From assembly GCF_023650515.1 (NCBI RefSeq), contig NZ_CP096016.1, positions 3,908,001 through 3,972,000 on the forward strand: DNA of 64,000 bases, in the 5' to 3' direction. A program made the translations under genes and the position numbers. This document shows, in pieces, positions 24,582 to 34,165 of this stretch. This stretch comes from Alkalimarinus coralli. Lineage in GTDB: Bacteria; Pseudomonadota; Gammaproteobacteria; Pseudomonadales; Oleiphilaceae. Position 1 is the first letter of the stretch. Every line of letters begins with the position of its first letter. The notes beneath the pieces are model-generated. The model did no database searches. It was given only the letters and a program-made list of their open reading frames with translations, and was not told where the DNA came from.

Positions 24582-24603
24582 TACAAATAATATTATATTT
24601 GTA
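24582..24603. promoter_or_regulatory. Candidate WYL-regulator operator
   Basis: Inverted repeat TACAAATA-ATATTA-TATTTGTA with perfect 8-bp arms in the divergent promoter region between the WYL gene (start 24521) and the small ORF at 24744. It is a plausible autoregulatory site. Confidence 0.55.
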
Positions 24604-24743
24604 ACTCTAAATATATAATATGCACATCCACTTTATAGACATGCAGGTCAATTCATGTTCTAATTGCGTTGTGTGGTATTGATAGGGATAAATCCTATTT
24701 CTTGCTATGCAGACAACTTGTGTTTAATTAGAGGAAAATTGAT

Positions 24744-24914
24744 ATGGCAAAAAATGGCGTTTCAGGTGACAACCGTCGCCACGGGGCAGTAAAGCAACGA
24801 TCTCAGACTCAGACTCCTTCGGGGCATTGGGTCAAAAGAGACACAACGACAGGAAGGTTTATGGATGTAAAATCTGACGGTAAGAAATTTAAAGGAGTTC
24901 GGAAAGAAAAATAG
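24744..24914 (+). CDS. Small basic protein of unknown function (56 aa)
   Basis: A 56-residue, strongly basic ORF with GAGGA ten bases before ATG. It reads MAKNGVSGDNRRHGAVKQRS at the start, then SGHWVKRDTTTGRF and ends FKGVRKEK. The RRHGAVKQRSQ and WVKRD-TTGRFMD segments look like a conserved small-protein family, but I cannot name it. Its stop codon lies inside a strong hairpin (24910-24940). It lies between the WYL regulator and the hsd genes and may belong to the defence island. Confidence 0.65.
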   Translation: MAKNGVSGDNRRHGAVKQRSQTQTPSGHWVKRDTTTGRFMDVKSDGKKFKGVRKEK

Positions 24915-24940
24915 GCTTTGGGAAAAACCTAAAGCCTATT
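24910..24940 (+). terminator. Hairpin at the end of the 56-aa gene
   Basis: AATAGGCTTT pairs perfectly with AAAGCCTATT, extended by three more pairs to a 13-bp stem with an AAAAA loop. It lacks a clear T run, so it may be a processing or attenuator hairpin rather than a terminator. Confidence 0.5.
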
Positions 24941-24941
24941 C

Positions 24942-25059
24942 TGTGGAGCGAGAAGTTTGATTTTTGCAGAAATCAAACTTCAGGTTGTATACCGGAGGTC
25001 TCAAACCTCAGGGGCATACCAAGTGAACTCACACTTAGATTAGCTTCTGTTACTCCACA
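24942..25059 (+). ncRNA. Candidate structured RNA (multibranch fold)
   Basis: A closing helix TGTGGAG/CTCCACA (24942-24948 with 25053-25059) encloses three hairpins. Hairpin one has a perfect 12-bp stem (24952-24963 with 24970-24981, 6-nt loop). Hairpin two pairs GTAT, CC and GAGGT (24987-24999) with ACCTC, GG and ATAC (25005-25019). Hairpin three is AAGTG-N6-CACTT (25021-25036). AGAAG at 24951 could alternatively pair with CTTCT at 25044, extending the closing helix. It does not fit a tRNA. It lies between two tiny ORFs and has no recognised family. Confidence 0.5.
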
Positions 25060-25100
25060 TTACAAGAGATCCCTCTATAAACTTATAAGAGGAATTAGCC

Positions 25101-25199
25101 ATGAATACTTCAAAAGTTGTTCGTGTGATTGCTTATCATCGATTCAGATTTGGTCGTTGGGAAGCAGTTGGTGCGCACTGGCGCTCTTTGCCGAATTAG
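25101..25199 (+). CDS. Very small ORF, 32 residues
   Basis: The frame MNTSKVVRVIAYHRFRFG continues to an end of HWRSLPN. AGAGGA lies upstream of the ATG and a strong terminator follows directly. The composition is basic and aromatic, with no transmembrane stretch. It is preceded by the folded RNA at 24942, so it could be a regulated small protein, a leader peptide or a toxin-like peptide. The function is unknown. Confidence 0.55.
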   Translation: MNTSKVVRVIAYHRFRFGRWEAVGAHWRSLPN

Positions 25200-25214
25200 A
25201 GCGAAGTGGTATCC

Positions 25215-25243
25215 AAGAAGGAGGTACACCCTCCTTCTTTTTT
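25215..25243 (+). terminator. Terminator after the 32-aa ORF
   Basis: AGAAGGAGG-TACACC-CTCCTTCT followed by a T run. Confidence 0.85.
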
Positions 25244-25263
25244 AGTTTTATTGTGGAGTTTTT

Positions 25264-25608
25264 ATGGAAATATCTGAATTACCTAATTTAACGGGCTGGT
25301 TAATAGCTATGCCAGTTTTCGTGGCATTTTTAATCTATGCAAGCTATAACCGAGGAGACAATTGGAGAGTAAGTAAATTGATATGTGGTATCGGGCTTAT
25401 AAGCATCGGTGCGCACATGGCAAGCTTGTATATTGAGTTAATAGCCTACTCGGACTTAATTTTACTCAAAAAACCAAATGATGAAATTTGGGAAGCGATT
25501 AGTGCAAATAGCACGCTTTGGCTTGCAGTATTCCCAGCTGTATCGATTGGGCTAGGGGTTAACTTACTGTCAAACTGGATAGCAACGTCAGTTCCACATG
25601 CTGTCTAA
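25264..25608 (+). CDS. Small membrane protein
   Basis: A 114-residue protein with three hydrophobic helices (about residues 10-26, 37-60 and 82-105) and a GGAG ribosome site. I recognise no family. It is followed by a terminator and then hsdM, on the same strand. A role in the defence island is possible but unsupported. Confidence 0.6.
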   Translation: MEISELPNLTGWLIAMPVFVAFLIYASYNRGDNWRVSKLICGIGLISIGAHMASLYIELIAYSDLILLKKPNDEIWEAISANSTLWLAVFPAVSIGLGVNLLSNWIATSVPHAV

Positions 25609-25633
25609 CCTCCTTATTTTATTTGAAGTTTTT

Positions 25634-25662
25634 AAGCCCAATTCTAAAGATTGGGCTTTCTC
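25634..25662 (+). terminator. Terminator before hsdM
   Basis: AAGCCCAAT-TCTAAAG-ATTGGGCTT hairpin followed by TCT. A TATAAT box at 25665-25670 just after it may be the -10 of the hsd promoter. Confidence 0.75.
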
Positions 25663-25728
25663 CGTATAATGCAGAGTCTCCTCACACGCTTACGATAATA
25701 CAAAAAACAAACCAAAAGGAATTTTAGA

Positions 25729-27267
25729 GTGACAAGCATCCAACAACGTGCTGCCCTTCAACGTCAAATTTGGGCCATCGCCAACGATGTGCGTGGCTCA
25801 GTCGATGGTTGGGACTTTAAACAATATGTCCTTGGCACTCTGTTTTATCGCTTTATCAGCGAAAACTTTGCTAGTTACATTGAAGCCGATGACGATAGTA
25901 TCAATTACGCATCGCTAGGCGACGAGGTGATTACGCCAGACATCAAAGACGACGCAATTAAAACCAAGGGCTACTTCATCTACCCAAGCCAGTTGTTTGT
26001 GAATGTCGCCAAAAATGCCAAGACGAATGAAAGCCTGAACACCGACTTAGCCGCAATCTTTGCCGCAATCGAAGCTTCGGCCAGCGGATACCCATCAGAA
26101 GGCGACATAAAAGGCCTATTTGCCGATTTCGATACCACCAGTAATCGCTTAGGGAATACGGTAAAAGAAAAAAATAACCGATTGGCTGATGTACTGAAAG
26201 GCGTCGCAGGTCTGGAGTTTGGCAAATTCGATGCGGCTCATATAGACCTGTTCGGCGATGCCTACGAGTTTCTCATCTCGAACTATGCTGCCAATGCCGG
26301 TAAATCCGGCGGCGAATTTTTCACTCCGCAGCATGTTTCCAAGCTAATCGCGCAACTGGCCATGCACAAGCAAACCAGCGTCAATAAAATCTATGACCCT
26401 GCCGCCGGTTCCGGTTCGCTGCTTTTGCAGGCCACAAAACATGTCGACGCACATACGATTGAAGAAGGGTTCTTCGGGCAGGAGATAAACCACACCACGT
26501 ACAACCTGGCCCGTATGAATATGTTTTTGCACAACATCAACTACGACAAGTTCAATATGCAGCTAGGCAATACTCTAACCGACCCACACTTTGGTGAAGA
26601 TAAACCCTTTGATGCCATTGTCTCCAATCCACCTTATTCAGTGAAGTGGATAGGCAGTGACGACCCAACCCTAATTAACGATGAACGTTTTGCACCTGCG
26701 GGCGTACTCGCACCAAAATCCAAGGCTGATTTTGCCTTTGTGTTACATGCACTGAGCTACCTATCGAGCAAAGGCCGTGCAGCCATTGTTTGCTTTCCGG
26801 GTATTTTCTACCGAGGCGGTGCTGAGCAGAAAATCCGTAAGTATCTGGTCGATAACAACTACGTCGAAACGGTCATTTCACTTGCACCTAATTTGTTTTT
26901 TGGTACCACTATCGCCGTGACTATTCTGGTGCTCTCCAAACATAAAACGGATACCAATACACAGTTTATTGATGCCAGCGGGCTGTTTAAGAAAGAGACC
27001 AATAACAATACTCTCACTGACGATCATGTTAAGCAGATCATGGATGTGTTTGATAGCAAAGCGAATGTGGATCACTTTGCTCTGTCAGTGCCCTATGAAG
27101 AAGTAGCTAAAGATTACAACCTGTCGGTGAGCACTTATGTTGAAGCTAAAGATATCCGCGAAGTGATTGATATTGCCAAGCTCAATGCCGAGCTGAAAGT
27201 TACCGTTACCAAGATCGATCAGTTGCGAAATGAGATTGATGGAATCGTTGCGGAGATTGAGGGATGA
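25729..27267 (+). CDS. hsdM: Type I restriction-modification methyltransferase subunit HsdM
   Basis: A 512-residue N6-adenine methyltransferase subunit. The helical HsdM N domain occupies residues 1-150. The SAM motif ([12 protein letters not shown]) is near 224 and the catalytic NPPY ([10 protein letters not shown]) near 300. A C-terminal helical region interacts with HsdS. The start is GTG at 25729 with AAGGA upstream. The last four bases overlap the hsdS start (ATGA), so the subunits are translationally coupled. It modifies host DNA and, with HsdS and HsdR, forms the restriction complex. Confidence 0.96.
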   Translation: MTSIQQRAALQRQIWAIANDVRGSVDGWDFKQYVLGTLFYRFISENFASYIEADDDSINYASLGDEVITPDIKDDAIKTKGYFIYPSQLFVNVAKNAKTNESLNTDLAAIFAAIEASASGYPSEGDIKGLFADFDTTSNRLGNTVKEKNNRLADVLKGVAGLEFGKFDAAHIDLFGDAYEFLISNYAANAGKSGGEFFTPQHVSKLIAQLAMHKQTSVNKIYDPAAGSGSLLLQATKHVDAHTIEEGFFGQEINHTTYNLARMNMFLHNINYDKFNMQLGNTLTDPHFGEDKPFDAIVSNPPYSVKWIGSDDPTLINDERFAPAGVLAPKSKADFAFVLHALSYLSSKGRAAIVCFPGIFYRGGAEQKIRKYLVDNNYVETVISLAPNLFFGTTIAVTILVLSKHKTDTNTQFIDASGLFKKETNNNTLTDDHVKQIMDVFDSKANVDHFALSVPYEEVAKDYNLSVSTYVEAKDIREVIDIAKLNAELKVTVTKIDQLRNEIDGIVAEIEG

Positions 27268-28496
27268 GCGATCTAAGCTTTATGGAAAAGTTGCTGGATG
27301 GGGTTGAGGTTGAGTGGAAGGCGTTAGGAACGATAACAACACTGAAACGCGGCCGCGTAATGTCAAAGGGGTATCTTGTCGATAACGCAGGAGAATTTCC
27401 CGTTTACAGCTCTCAAACTGCAAAAAATGGAATGATTGGGAAAATTGATACATTTGATTTTGATGGCGAGTATATTAGTTGGACAACTGATGGGGCTAAT
27501 GCTGGAACGGTATTTCATCGTACAGGCAAGTTCTCCATCACCAATGTGTGTGGGTCGATAAAAATTAACGACGAGACGAAGCTAAACTACAAGTTTTTAT
27601 TTTACTGGCTTTCTATTGAGGCGAAAAAGCACGTTTACTCTGGAATGGGTAATCCCAAGCTGATGAGCCATCAAGTTGAAAAGATTCCTGTCCCAATTCC
27701 CTGCCCAGAAAGCCCTAGGAAATCACTGGAAATCCAAGCCGAAATCGTCCGCATACTGGACACCTTCACCGAGCTGACCACCGAGCTGACCACCGAGCTG
27801 ACCACCGAACTTAATGCTCGTAAAAAACAATACAACTACTACCGTGACCAGTTGTTGAGTTTTGAAGATGACGTGCCGTTTGCGATGTTATCAGATTGCT
27901 GTGAAAGCATTTCTGATGGGGATCATCAAGCTCCTCCTAAAGTTAACTCGGGAATCCCATTTATTACCATTTCCAATGTTTCATCTCGGAACAAAATCGA
28001 CTTTAGCAACACAAAATACGTGCCTCAAAGTTATTACGATGCACTTCATGACAAACGCAAAGCTCGAAAAAATGATGTTCTTTATACGGTTGTGGGCACA
28101 TTTGGGATACCTATTCTCATAGAAAATGACAAACCGTTTGCATTTCAAAGACATATTGCAATCATGCGTCCCGATCAGAATAAGATGCTGTCCAAATACC
28201 TCTATCATGTACTTCAGAGTTCTGAACTATTAAAACAAGCTAATTCAGTTGCTACAGGTGCTGCTCAAAAAACTATAACTTTAAGAGCACTGAATAATAT
28301 GAAAATTCCCAAGCCACCGATAGAAGAACAAGCTCGAATCGTTGCCATCCTCGACAAATTCGACGCCCTCATCAACTCCATCACCGAAGGTTTACCCCGC
28401 GAAATCGAATTGCGCCAAAAGCAATACGAGTATTATCGTGATTTACTGCTGAGCTTTCCAAAACCAGAGCCAGAGAAGGCCGTTATTAACGCATAA
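27264..28496 (+). CDS. hsdS: Type I restriction-modification specificity subunit HsdS
   Basis: A 410-residue subunit with two target-recognition domains (about 15-150 and 195-345), each followed by a conserved helical spacer ([15 protein letters not shown]... and [15 protein letters not shown]...) ending in [13 protein letters not shown] and [14 protein letters not shown]. The central spacer contains four TEL units encoded by a 12-bp repeat, [16 protein letters not shown]. In EcoR124-type enzymes the number of such units sets the gap between the two half-sites, so this protein may switch specificity by slippage. The target cannot be read from the sequence. Confidence 0.95.
   Translation: MSDLSFMEKLLDGVEVEWKALGTITTLKRGRVMSKGYLVDNAGEFPVYSSQTAKNGMIGKIDTFDFDGEYISWTTDGANAGTVFHRTGKFSITNVCGSIKINDETKLNYKFLFYWLSIEAKKHVYSGMGNPKLMSHQVEKIPVPIPCPESPRKSLEIQAEIVRILDTFTELTTELTTELTTELNARKKQYNYYRDQLLSFEDDVPFAMLSDCCESISDGDHQAPPKVNSGIPFITISNVSSRNKIDFSNTKYVPQSYYDALHDKRKARKNDVLYTVVGTFGIPILIENDKPFAFQRHIAIMRPDQNKMLSKYLYHVLQSSELLKQANSVATGAAQKTITLRALNNMKIPKPPIEEQARIVAILDKFDALINSITEGLPREIELRQKQYEYYRDLLLSFPKPEPEKAVINA
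27768..27812 (+). repeat. 12-bp tandem repeat in the hsdS spacer
   Basis: Three exact copies of ACCGAGCTGACC (27768-27803) plus a fourth degenerate unit, ACCGAACTT. The unit length is a multiple of three, so gain or loss of copies would keep the frame and change only the spacer length. Confidence 0.9.
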
Positions 28497-28508
28497 GGAA
28501 GGAACCCG

Positions 28509-29534
28509 ATGCCAAACGAATTAAGCCTGCAAGACCAAACCACAGAATTCCTGCTTTATACCGCACCCAATGGCGAGGTAAAAGTTGAGGTGCTGTTAAG
28601 TAACGAGACCATCTGGTTGACGCAAAAGCGCATGGCAGAGCTGTTTGGCGTAGGTGTCCCGGCTGTTTCAAAGCACTTGGAGAACATTTATTCCAGCGGT
28701 GAATTAGATAAAGAAGCAACCATTTCCATTTTGGAAACAGTTCAACAGGAAGGTAAACGAGAGGTAAAAAGGAAGCTCGAGTATTACAACCTTGATGCTG
28801 CTATTTCAGTAGGCTATCGCGTCAATTCAGCCCAGGCAACGCAATTTAGAATCTGGGCCACCCAGCTGATTAAAGAGTACATCATCAAGGGTTTTGCCAT
28901 GGATGATGAGCGCCTTAAAAATGGACGTTTTTTTGGCAAGGATTATTATCGCGAGCTGCTGGAGCGAGTGCGTTCTATCCGCGCCAGCGAGCGACGCATT
29001 TATCAGCAGATTACCGATATTTTTGCCGAGTGCAGCGTCGACTACGACCCAAAGTCTGAAACCACCCGTTTGTTCTATGCCCACGTTCAGGACAAGTTTC
29101 ACTTCGCCATTACCGGACATACGGCGTCTGAAATTATCTCGCTAAAGGCAGATGCCAGCAAACCTCTGATGGGTATGAGCACTTATAAAAATGCACCAGA
29201 CGGGCGGGTATTGAAATCGGATGCGACGATCGCGAAAAACTACTTAAGTGAAGGTGATATCAAAAAGCTGGAGCGTGCGGTCTCAGCGTTCTTTGATTAC
29301 ATAGAGGGCATTATTGAAAGGCGTACCACGTTTACCATGGAAAGTTTTGCCGAAAGTGTGAACAAATTTCTGGCGTTTAATGAATATCAAACGCTAGAAG
29401 GTTACGGAAAAGTGTCTCGCAAACTTGCCGATCAAAAGGCGCATGCAGAATATGACAAGTTTAATAAGCAGCAACGCATCGAATCCGATTTTGATCGTGA
29501 AATAAAAAAGCGCTTGAATAAAAAGGGATCATAG
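28509..29534 (+). CDS. rhuM: RhuM family protein
   Basis: A 341-residue protein of the RhuM (virulence RhuM) family: [20 protein letters not shown] near 29-48, then the conserved [31 protein letters not shown] near 134-164. It probably has an N-terminal DNA-binding fold related to Bro-N/KilA. RhuM genes are frequently found inside type I restriction loci, but their function is unknown. The gene is 12 bp after hsdS and 1 bp before hsdR, so all four are almost certainly one transcript. Confidence 0.92.
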   Translation: MPNELSLQDQTTEFLLYTAPNGEVKVEVLLSNETIWLTQKRMAELFGVGVPAVSKHLENIYSSGELDKEATISILETVQQEGKREVKRKLEYYNLDAAISVGYRVNSAQATQFRIWATQLIKEYIIKGFAMDDERLKNGRFFGKDYYRELLERVRSIRASERRIYQQITDIFAECSVDYDPKSETTRLFYAHVQDKFHFAITGHTASEIISLKADASKPLMGMSTYKNAPDGRVLKSDATIAKNYLSEGDIKKLERAVSAFFDYIEGIIERRTTFTMESFAESVNKFLAFNEYQTLEGYGKVSRKLADQKAHAEYDKFNKQQRIESDFDREIKKRLNKKGS

Positions 29535-29535
29535 G

Positions 29536-32500
29536 ATGACCGAGTATAAAACCATTGCTGAATCCAGGAACTTTATCGTACTCGATAAATATAACCAGGA
29601 TTGGAAAGTGGCTGAGAGCTATCAGAGTGAAGATGCCTTAGAGCGGGAGCTGATTCAGGACTTGGTGAATCAAGGCTATGAATATTTACCGGGTTTAAAC
29701 AAGCCCGAGGCCATGCTGGCCAATGTGCGGGCTCAACTGCAAACCCTCAACAGCGTTGAATTTTTAGAGGGTGAGTGGAAGCGCTTTGTTGAAACCTATC
29801 TGGATAAGCCCAGCGACACCATCCTGGATAAAACCCGCAAGATTCACGATGACTATATTCACGACTTCGTGTTTGACGATGGCAGCATTAAAAACATTTA
29901 CCTGGTTGATAAAAAGAACATTGCCCGTAACAAGGTACAGGTAATCAAACAATTCGAGCAAACCGGCAGCCATGCCAACCGGTATGATGTGACCATTCTG
30001 GTGAATGGTTTGCCGTTGGTGCAAATCGAGCTTAAGAAGCGCGGTGTCGCTATTCGTGAAGCCTTTAATCAGGTGCATCGCTACAGCAAAGAAAGCTTTA
30101 ACAGCGAAAACTCCCTCTACAAATATTTGCAGTTGTTTGTGATCTCCAACGGCACCGACAGCCGCTACTTTGCCAATACCACCCAACGCAATAAAAACAG
30201 CTTCGACTTCACCATGAACTGGGCGAAGGCCGATAACGGTCTTATCAAGGACTTAAAAGACTTTACCGCCACTTTCTTCCAGAAAAACACCCTGCTCAAC
30301 GTGTTACTGCATTACTCGGTGTTTGATGTCAGCAACACCTTGCTGGTGATGCGCCCCTACCAGATTGCCGCCACTGAGCGTATTTTGTGGAAGGTGAAAA
30401 GCTCATTTGAAGCGAAAAACTGGAGCCGCCCAGAAAGCGGTGGTTTTATCTGGCATACCACTGGCTCAGGTAAAACCTTAACCAGCTTTAAAGCCGCACG
30501 TTTGGCTACGGATCTGGAGTTTGTCGACAAAGTGTTTTTTGTAGTCGACAGAAAAGACCTCGACTACCAGACCATGAAGGAGTACCAACGCTTTTCGCCT
30601 GATAGCGTAAATGGCTCAGACAGTACCGCTGGCTTAAAGCGCAATTTGGATAAAGATGATAATAAGATCGTCGTCACCACCATTCAAAAGCTCAATAACC
30701 TGATGAAGAGCGAGGGTGATTTACCGATCTACAACAAACAGGTAGTGTTCATCTTTGATGAGTGCCACCGCAGCCAGTTTGGTGAAGCTCAGAAAAACTT
30801 AAACAAGAAATTCAAACGGTTCTATCAGTTTGGTTTTACAGGTACTCCGATCTTTCCACAAAACGCGCTAGGTGCAGAAACCACTGCTAGCGTGTTCGGT
30901 CGAGAGCTGCATTCTTACGTAATCACCGATGCGATCCGCGATGAAAAGGTGCTTAAGTTCAAGGTGGACTATAACGATGTGCGAGCACAGTTTAAGGCTA
31001 TTGAAACAGAGCAAGATGAGAAGAAACTCAGTGCGCTTGAAAACAAACAGGCCTTATTGCACCCAGAACGTATTCGCGAAATCTCCCAGTATGTTCTGAA
31101 AAACTTCCGCCAGAAGACACACCGATTACAGTCGAATGCTAAGGGCTTTAATGCCATGTTTGCCGTGAGCAGTGTAAATGCGGCTAAGTTGTATTATGAA
31201 TCCCTCAACCAACTGCAAAAAGACTCAGACAAGCCTCTGAAAATCGCCACCATTTTTTCTTTTGCTGCGAACGAAGAGCAGGACGCAGTGGGAGATATCT
31301 TGGATGAGAGCTTTGATGTCTCAGCGATGAATAGTAGCGCTAAGGAGTTTTTAAATGCGGCAATAGGCGATTACAACGCCTTCTTTAAAACCAACTTCAG
31401 TGTCGATAGTAATGGCTTCCAAAACTATTACCGTGATTTGGCGAAACGGGTTAAAGCCAAAGAGATCGACTTATTGATCGTGGTAGGCATGTTCTTAACC
31501 GGGTTCGATGCGCCGACACTTAATACCTTATTTGTGGATAAGAACCTGCGTTACCACGGGTTGATGCAGGCCTTTTCGCGCACTAACCGCATTTACGATG
31601 CTACCAAAACTTTCGGCAATATTGTCACCTTTCGGGAGCTAGAAAGAGCCACGGTAGATGCCATTACCCTGTTTGGAGACAAGAACACCAAGAATGTAGT
31701 GCTAGAGAAAAGCTACAAGGAATACATGGAAGGTTTTACTGATGTGGTGACAGGTGAAGCGCGGCGGGGCTTTATGGATGTAGTGACCGAGTTAGAACAG
31801 CGCTTCCCTGATCCCTCAGCTATCGAAAAAGAGTCCGACAAGAAGGACTTTGCCAAGCTTTTCGGAGAGTACCTGCGGGTAGAAAACGTGCTGCAAAACT
31901 ATGATGAGTTTGCCACCCTGAAAGCCCTTCAAAGCGTCGACATGAGCGACGAAGAAGCCGTTGAAGCGTTTAAGGCTGAGCATTACTTGGATGATGAAAA
32001 GCTGGCTGAGTTGCAGGCCATACGTCTTCCCGCCGAGCGTAAGATTCAAGACTATCGCTCGACGTACAACGATGTGCGCGATTGGCAGCGCCGACAGAAA
32101 TCAGCGGACGAAAAGGAAAAGTCCACCATCGACTGGGATGATGTGGTTTTTGAAGTCGATTTGTTGAAGTCCCAAGAGATCAATCTCGATTACATTTTAG
32201 AACTGATTTTTGAGCACAACAAAAAGAACAAGAGCAAAGCTGAACTCATTGAAGAAGTCCGCCGCCTGATTCGAGCAAGCCTTGGCAACCGTGCCAAAGA
32301 GAGCTTGATCGTAGACTTTATTAATCAAACCAATCTCGATGATATTGGTGATAAGGCCAGCATTATTGATGCCTTCTTTACTTTTGCCCAGGCAGAACAG
32401 CGAAGAGAGGCTAAGGAGTTGATTGAGTCCGAAGGTCTTAATGAAGATGCGGCTAAGCGTTATATCTCAGCATCTTTGAAGCGCGAATATGCCAGTGAAA

Positions 32501-32634
32501 ATGGTACGGCGCTTAATGAGGCTCTCCCCAAAATGAGCCCACTGAACCCTCAATACAAAACTAAGAAGCAGAGTGTCTTCCAAAAAATCGCGTTATTTGT
32601 AGACAAGTTTAAAGGGGTTGGTGGGCCAGTTTGA
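29536..32634 (+). CDS. hsdR: Type I restriction endonuclease subunit HsdR
   Basis: A 1032-residue motor-nuclease. The N-terminal nuclease domain has the D...ExK core ([11 protein letters not shown] and VQIELKKRG, near 155-178). The helicase part has Walker A GSGKT near 313, DECH near 408 and a TGTP motif near 436. Motif VI is probably QAFSRTNR near 678. The C-terminal 200 residues are helical and contact the methyltransferase. The length is typical of the EcoR124-like group, matching the TEL-repeat type of HsdS. Confidence 0.95.
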   Translation: MTEYKTIAESRNFIVLDKYNQDWKVAESYQSEDALERELIQDLVNQGYEYLPGLNKPEAMLANVRAQLQTLNSVEFLEGEWKRFVETYLDKPSDTILDKTRKIHDDYIHDFVFDDGSIKNIYLVDKKNIARNKVQVIKQFEQTGSHANRYDVTILVNGLPLVQIELKKRGVAIREAFNQVHRYSKESFNSENSLYKYLQLFVISNGTDSRYFANTTQRNKNSFDFTMNWAKADNGLIKDLKDFTATFFQKNTLLNVLLHYSVFDVSNTLLVMRPYQIAATERILWKVKSSFEAKNWSRPESGGFIWHTTGSGKTLTSFKAARLATDLEFVDKVFFVVDRKDLDYQTMKEYQRFSPDSVNGSDSTAGLKRNLDKDDNKIVVTTIQKLNNLMKSEGDLPIYNKQVVFIFDECHRSQFGEAQKNLNKKFKRFYQFGFTGTPIFPQNALGAETTASVFGRELHSYVITDAIRDEKVLKFKVDYNDVRAQFKAIETEQDEKKLSALENKQALLHPERIREISQYVLKNFRQKTHRLQSNAKGFNAMFAVSSVNAAKLYYESLNQLQKDSDKPLKIATIFSFAANEEQDAVGDILDESFDVSAMNSSAKEFLNAAIGDYNAFFKTNFSVDSNGFQNYYRDLAKRVKAKEIDLLIVVGMFLTGFDAPTLNTLFVDKNLRYHGLMQAFSRTNRIYDATKTFGNIVTFRELERATVDAITLFGDKNTKNVVLEKSYKEYMEGFTDVVTGEARRGFMDVVTELEQRFPDPSAIEKESDKKDFAKLFGEYLRVENVLQNYDEFATLKALQSVDMSDEEAVEAFKAEHYLDDEKLAELQAIRLPAERKIQDYRSTYNDVRDWQRRQKSADEKEKSTIDWDDVVFEVDLLKSQEINLDYILELIFEHNKKNKSKAELIEEVRRLIRASLGNRAKESLIVDFINQTNLDDIGDKASIIDAFFTFAQAEQRREAKELIESEGLNEDAAKRYISASLKREYASENGTALNEALPKMSPLNPQYKTKKQSVFQKIALFVDKFKGVGGPV

Positions 32635-32728
32635 TCAAAGCATGGCTGTTTGATTTTGAAATGGTTATAAACCTGTTCTGAGCTGAACTAATTCATCCGA
32701 ACGGACAAACTATGGTATCAATTTGCGG

Positions 32729-32878
32729 TCAATCTTTGGTATCAATAACAAATTCCTTTAAATCAGCTGAGAAGTCGCGACTAAACCCTTCATAATCTAT
32801 TTTGTTCGAGCACTCGTTCATGTTCTCCCATATTGGAGAGGCAAATGCGTATATTTCGGTTTCTGAAAGTCCTTTCAT
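32729..32878 (-). CDS. Short ORF, possibly truncated gene (49 aa)
   Basis: A 49-residue ORF starting MKGLSETEIYAFASPIWENM and ending in FVIDTKD, with an acidic, structured composition that looks like the start of a longer protein (similar in feel to an NTF2-fold N terminus). It sits between hsdR and the nitrilase gene. It could be a remnant left at the edge of the defence island. Confidence 0.35.
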   Translation of the reverse strand: MKGLSETEIYAFASPIWENMNECSNKIDYEGFSRDFSADLKEFVIDTKD

Positions 32879-32903
32879 TGGTCAGCTCTCTGCTTGTTTG
32901 TTT

Positions 32904-33902
32904 TTACGTATTCTGCACAGCATTGTGTAAGCCCATCCCCCGGCCTTTGCGACGATAGTAAGACCTGCCACATAGATTTTGCTGATGCCAATAAAGTTTC
33001 ATCGCAAACGGCAACCCTGGTAACCAAAACCTATTGGGTGTTTCAAGACGCGGCTCAACTGCGCCAGGGGATATTTCTGCCATGATCACTCCGGGGCCTT
33101 CTTGCGCCTGCCGATATGCCAAAATATGACCATGTGCATCAACAATCTGCGTACAACCGACAAACTCGGTGCTGTATGGCAGCGTTTTTGGCACCCCCGG
33201 AAGCAACATAAAATCGGTGCTAAATTGGCCGCAATGTGATGCATGTATAACGGGCACGCCAAGGTGCCTGGCTAGCTCCAACGGTGCATTTTCAGACAAA
33301 TAACGGTTATATTGGCCAATAGCAGAAAATGCCTGGCTAGTCAGTCTGCCCCAGTTGTCGGGCAGGGTCCACCAGTGGGACCCCGTCATCGCAACATCTA
33401 TTTTGCCCGCCAGTCGTCGAAGGGTCTGTGTACGAATCAACTCCCAGCAAACCGCTGCGCCGACACCGCCCATACCGGTATCGAAAACACCAGAGTCATC
33501 ACCCGGTGCGTAAAATGCGTTCTCCCACATGGTTGGGAGGTCTTTGTCATGGTGATGTATGGTGCCTTCAGGTTCAACAAAGTGGTAACGGTTATAGATA
33601 TTGCCCGCCTCGGCAATCAGCATAGAGCCGCCAATGCTGCAACCGTGACGGGCCGCCATTGACTTAAGAAAATCCACTGCCTCATTATCAGGAGGCAATA
33701 CAGCTTTATAAGCATCCTGTTCAAAAGCGACTCTAGAGGTAAAGAACTCGGGTAACGCGATCAGCTGTGCGCCTTTAGAAATTGCCTCATGACAAAGAGG
33801 CTCTAGCCGCTCAAGATTTGCGCTGACGCCACCCGTGGTTGCTTCCAGTTGAATCGCTGCCGCTACGAGCTTATCACCGTCCCGGTTTTTCGAATCGATC
33901 AA
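32904..33902 (-). CDS. Carbon-nitrogen hydrolase (nitrilase superfamily)
   Basis: A 332-residue enzyme that cleaves a C-N bond in an amide, nitrile or carbamoyl compound. The catalytic triad is visible: Glu in ALPEFF (near residue 51), Lys in HHDKDLPTMWE (near 119) and Cys in GAAVCWEL (near 152). The start is TTG at 33902 with GGAG seven bases upstream; no ATG is available in frame. It is divergent from a lipoprotein amidohydrolase gene, which hints at a shared amide-degrading role, but the substrate is unknown. Confidence 0.88.
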   Translation of the reverse strand: MIDSKNRDGDKLVAAAIQLEATTGGVSANLERLEPLCHEAISKGAQLIALPEFFTSRVAFEQDAYKAVLPPDNEAVDFLKSMAARHGCSIGGSMLIAEAGNIYNRYHFVEPEGTIHHHDKDLPTMWENAFYAPGDDSGVFDTGMGGVGAAVCWELIRTQTLRRLAGKIDVAMTGSHWWTLPDNWGRLTSQAFSAIGQYNRYLSENAPLELARHLGVPVIHASHCGQFSTDFMLLPGVPKTLPYSTEFVGCTQIVDAHGHILAYRQAQEGPGVIMAEISPGAVEPRLETPNRFWLPGLPFAMKLYWHQQNLCGRSYYRRKGRGMGLHNAVQNT

Positions 33903-34165
33903 AACTGTTCTCCAACATCATGTACCGTACCGGGGAATAGATACTCATTCCCGTTGTTGTACGAGTGCCCAGACAATCCTTTATATGCCATTACACACCG
34001 ATATAGTTAACCTTAGAGATAGTTAACCATAATTACGCAACGATTAAGACCGTCTAGGCGTATATTAAAAATAATTTTGATTAATCACCCACTGTTGCAT
34101 TAATCTCTGTCGACATTTTGGTTACAACATACACCTCCAGACAAATATGTAGCAGGGTGCACGTC

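Noticed and set aside
24942-25059. tRNA-like cloverleaf
   Set aside because: The 7-bp closing stem and three hairpins suggest it, but loop sizes, the absence of T-loop and anticodon-loop consensus and the 12-bp arm do not fit a tRNA.
24942-25059. Integron attC site
   Set aside because: No core GTTRRRY/RYYYAAC sites, and no integrase gene in the window.
29764-30186. 140-codon minus-strand ORF inside hsdR
   Set aside because: Antisense shadow of the nuclease domain; no independent signals.
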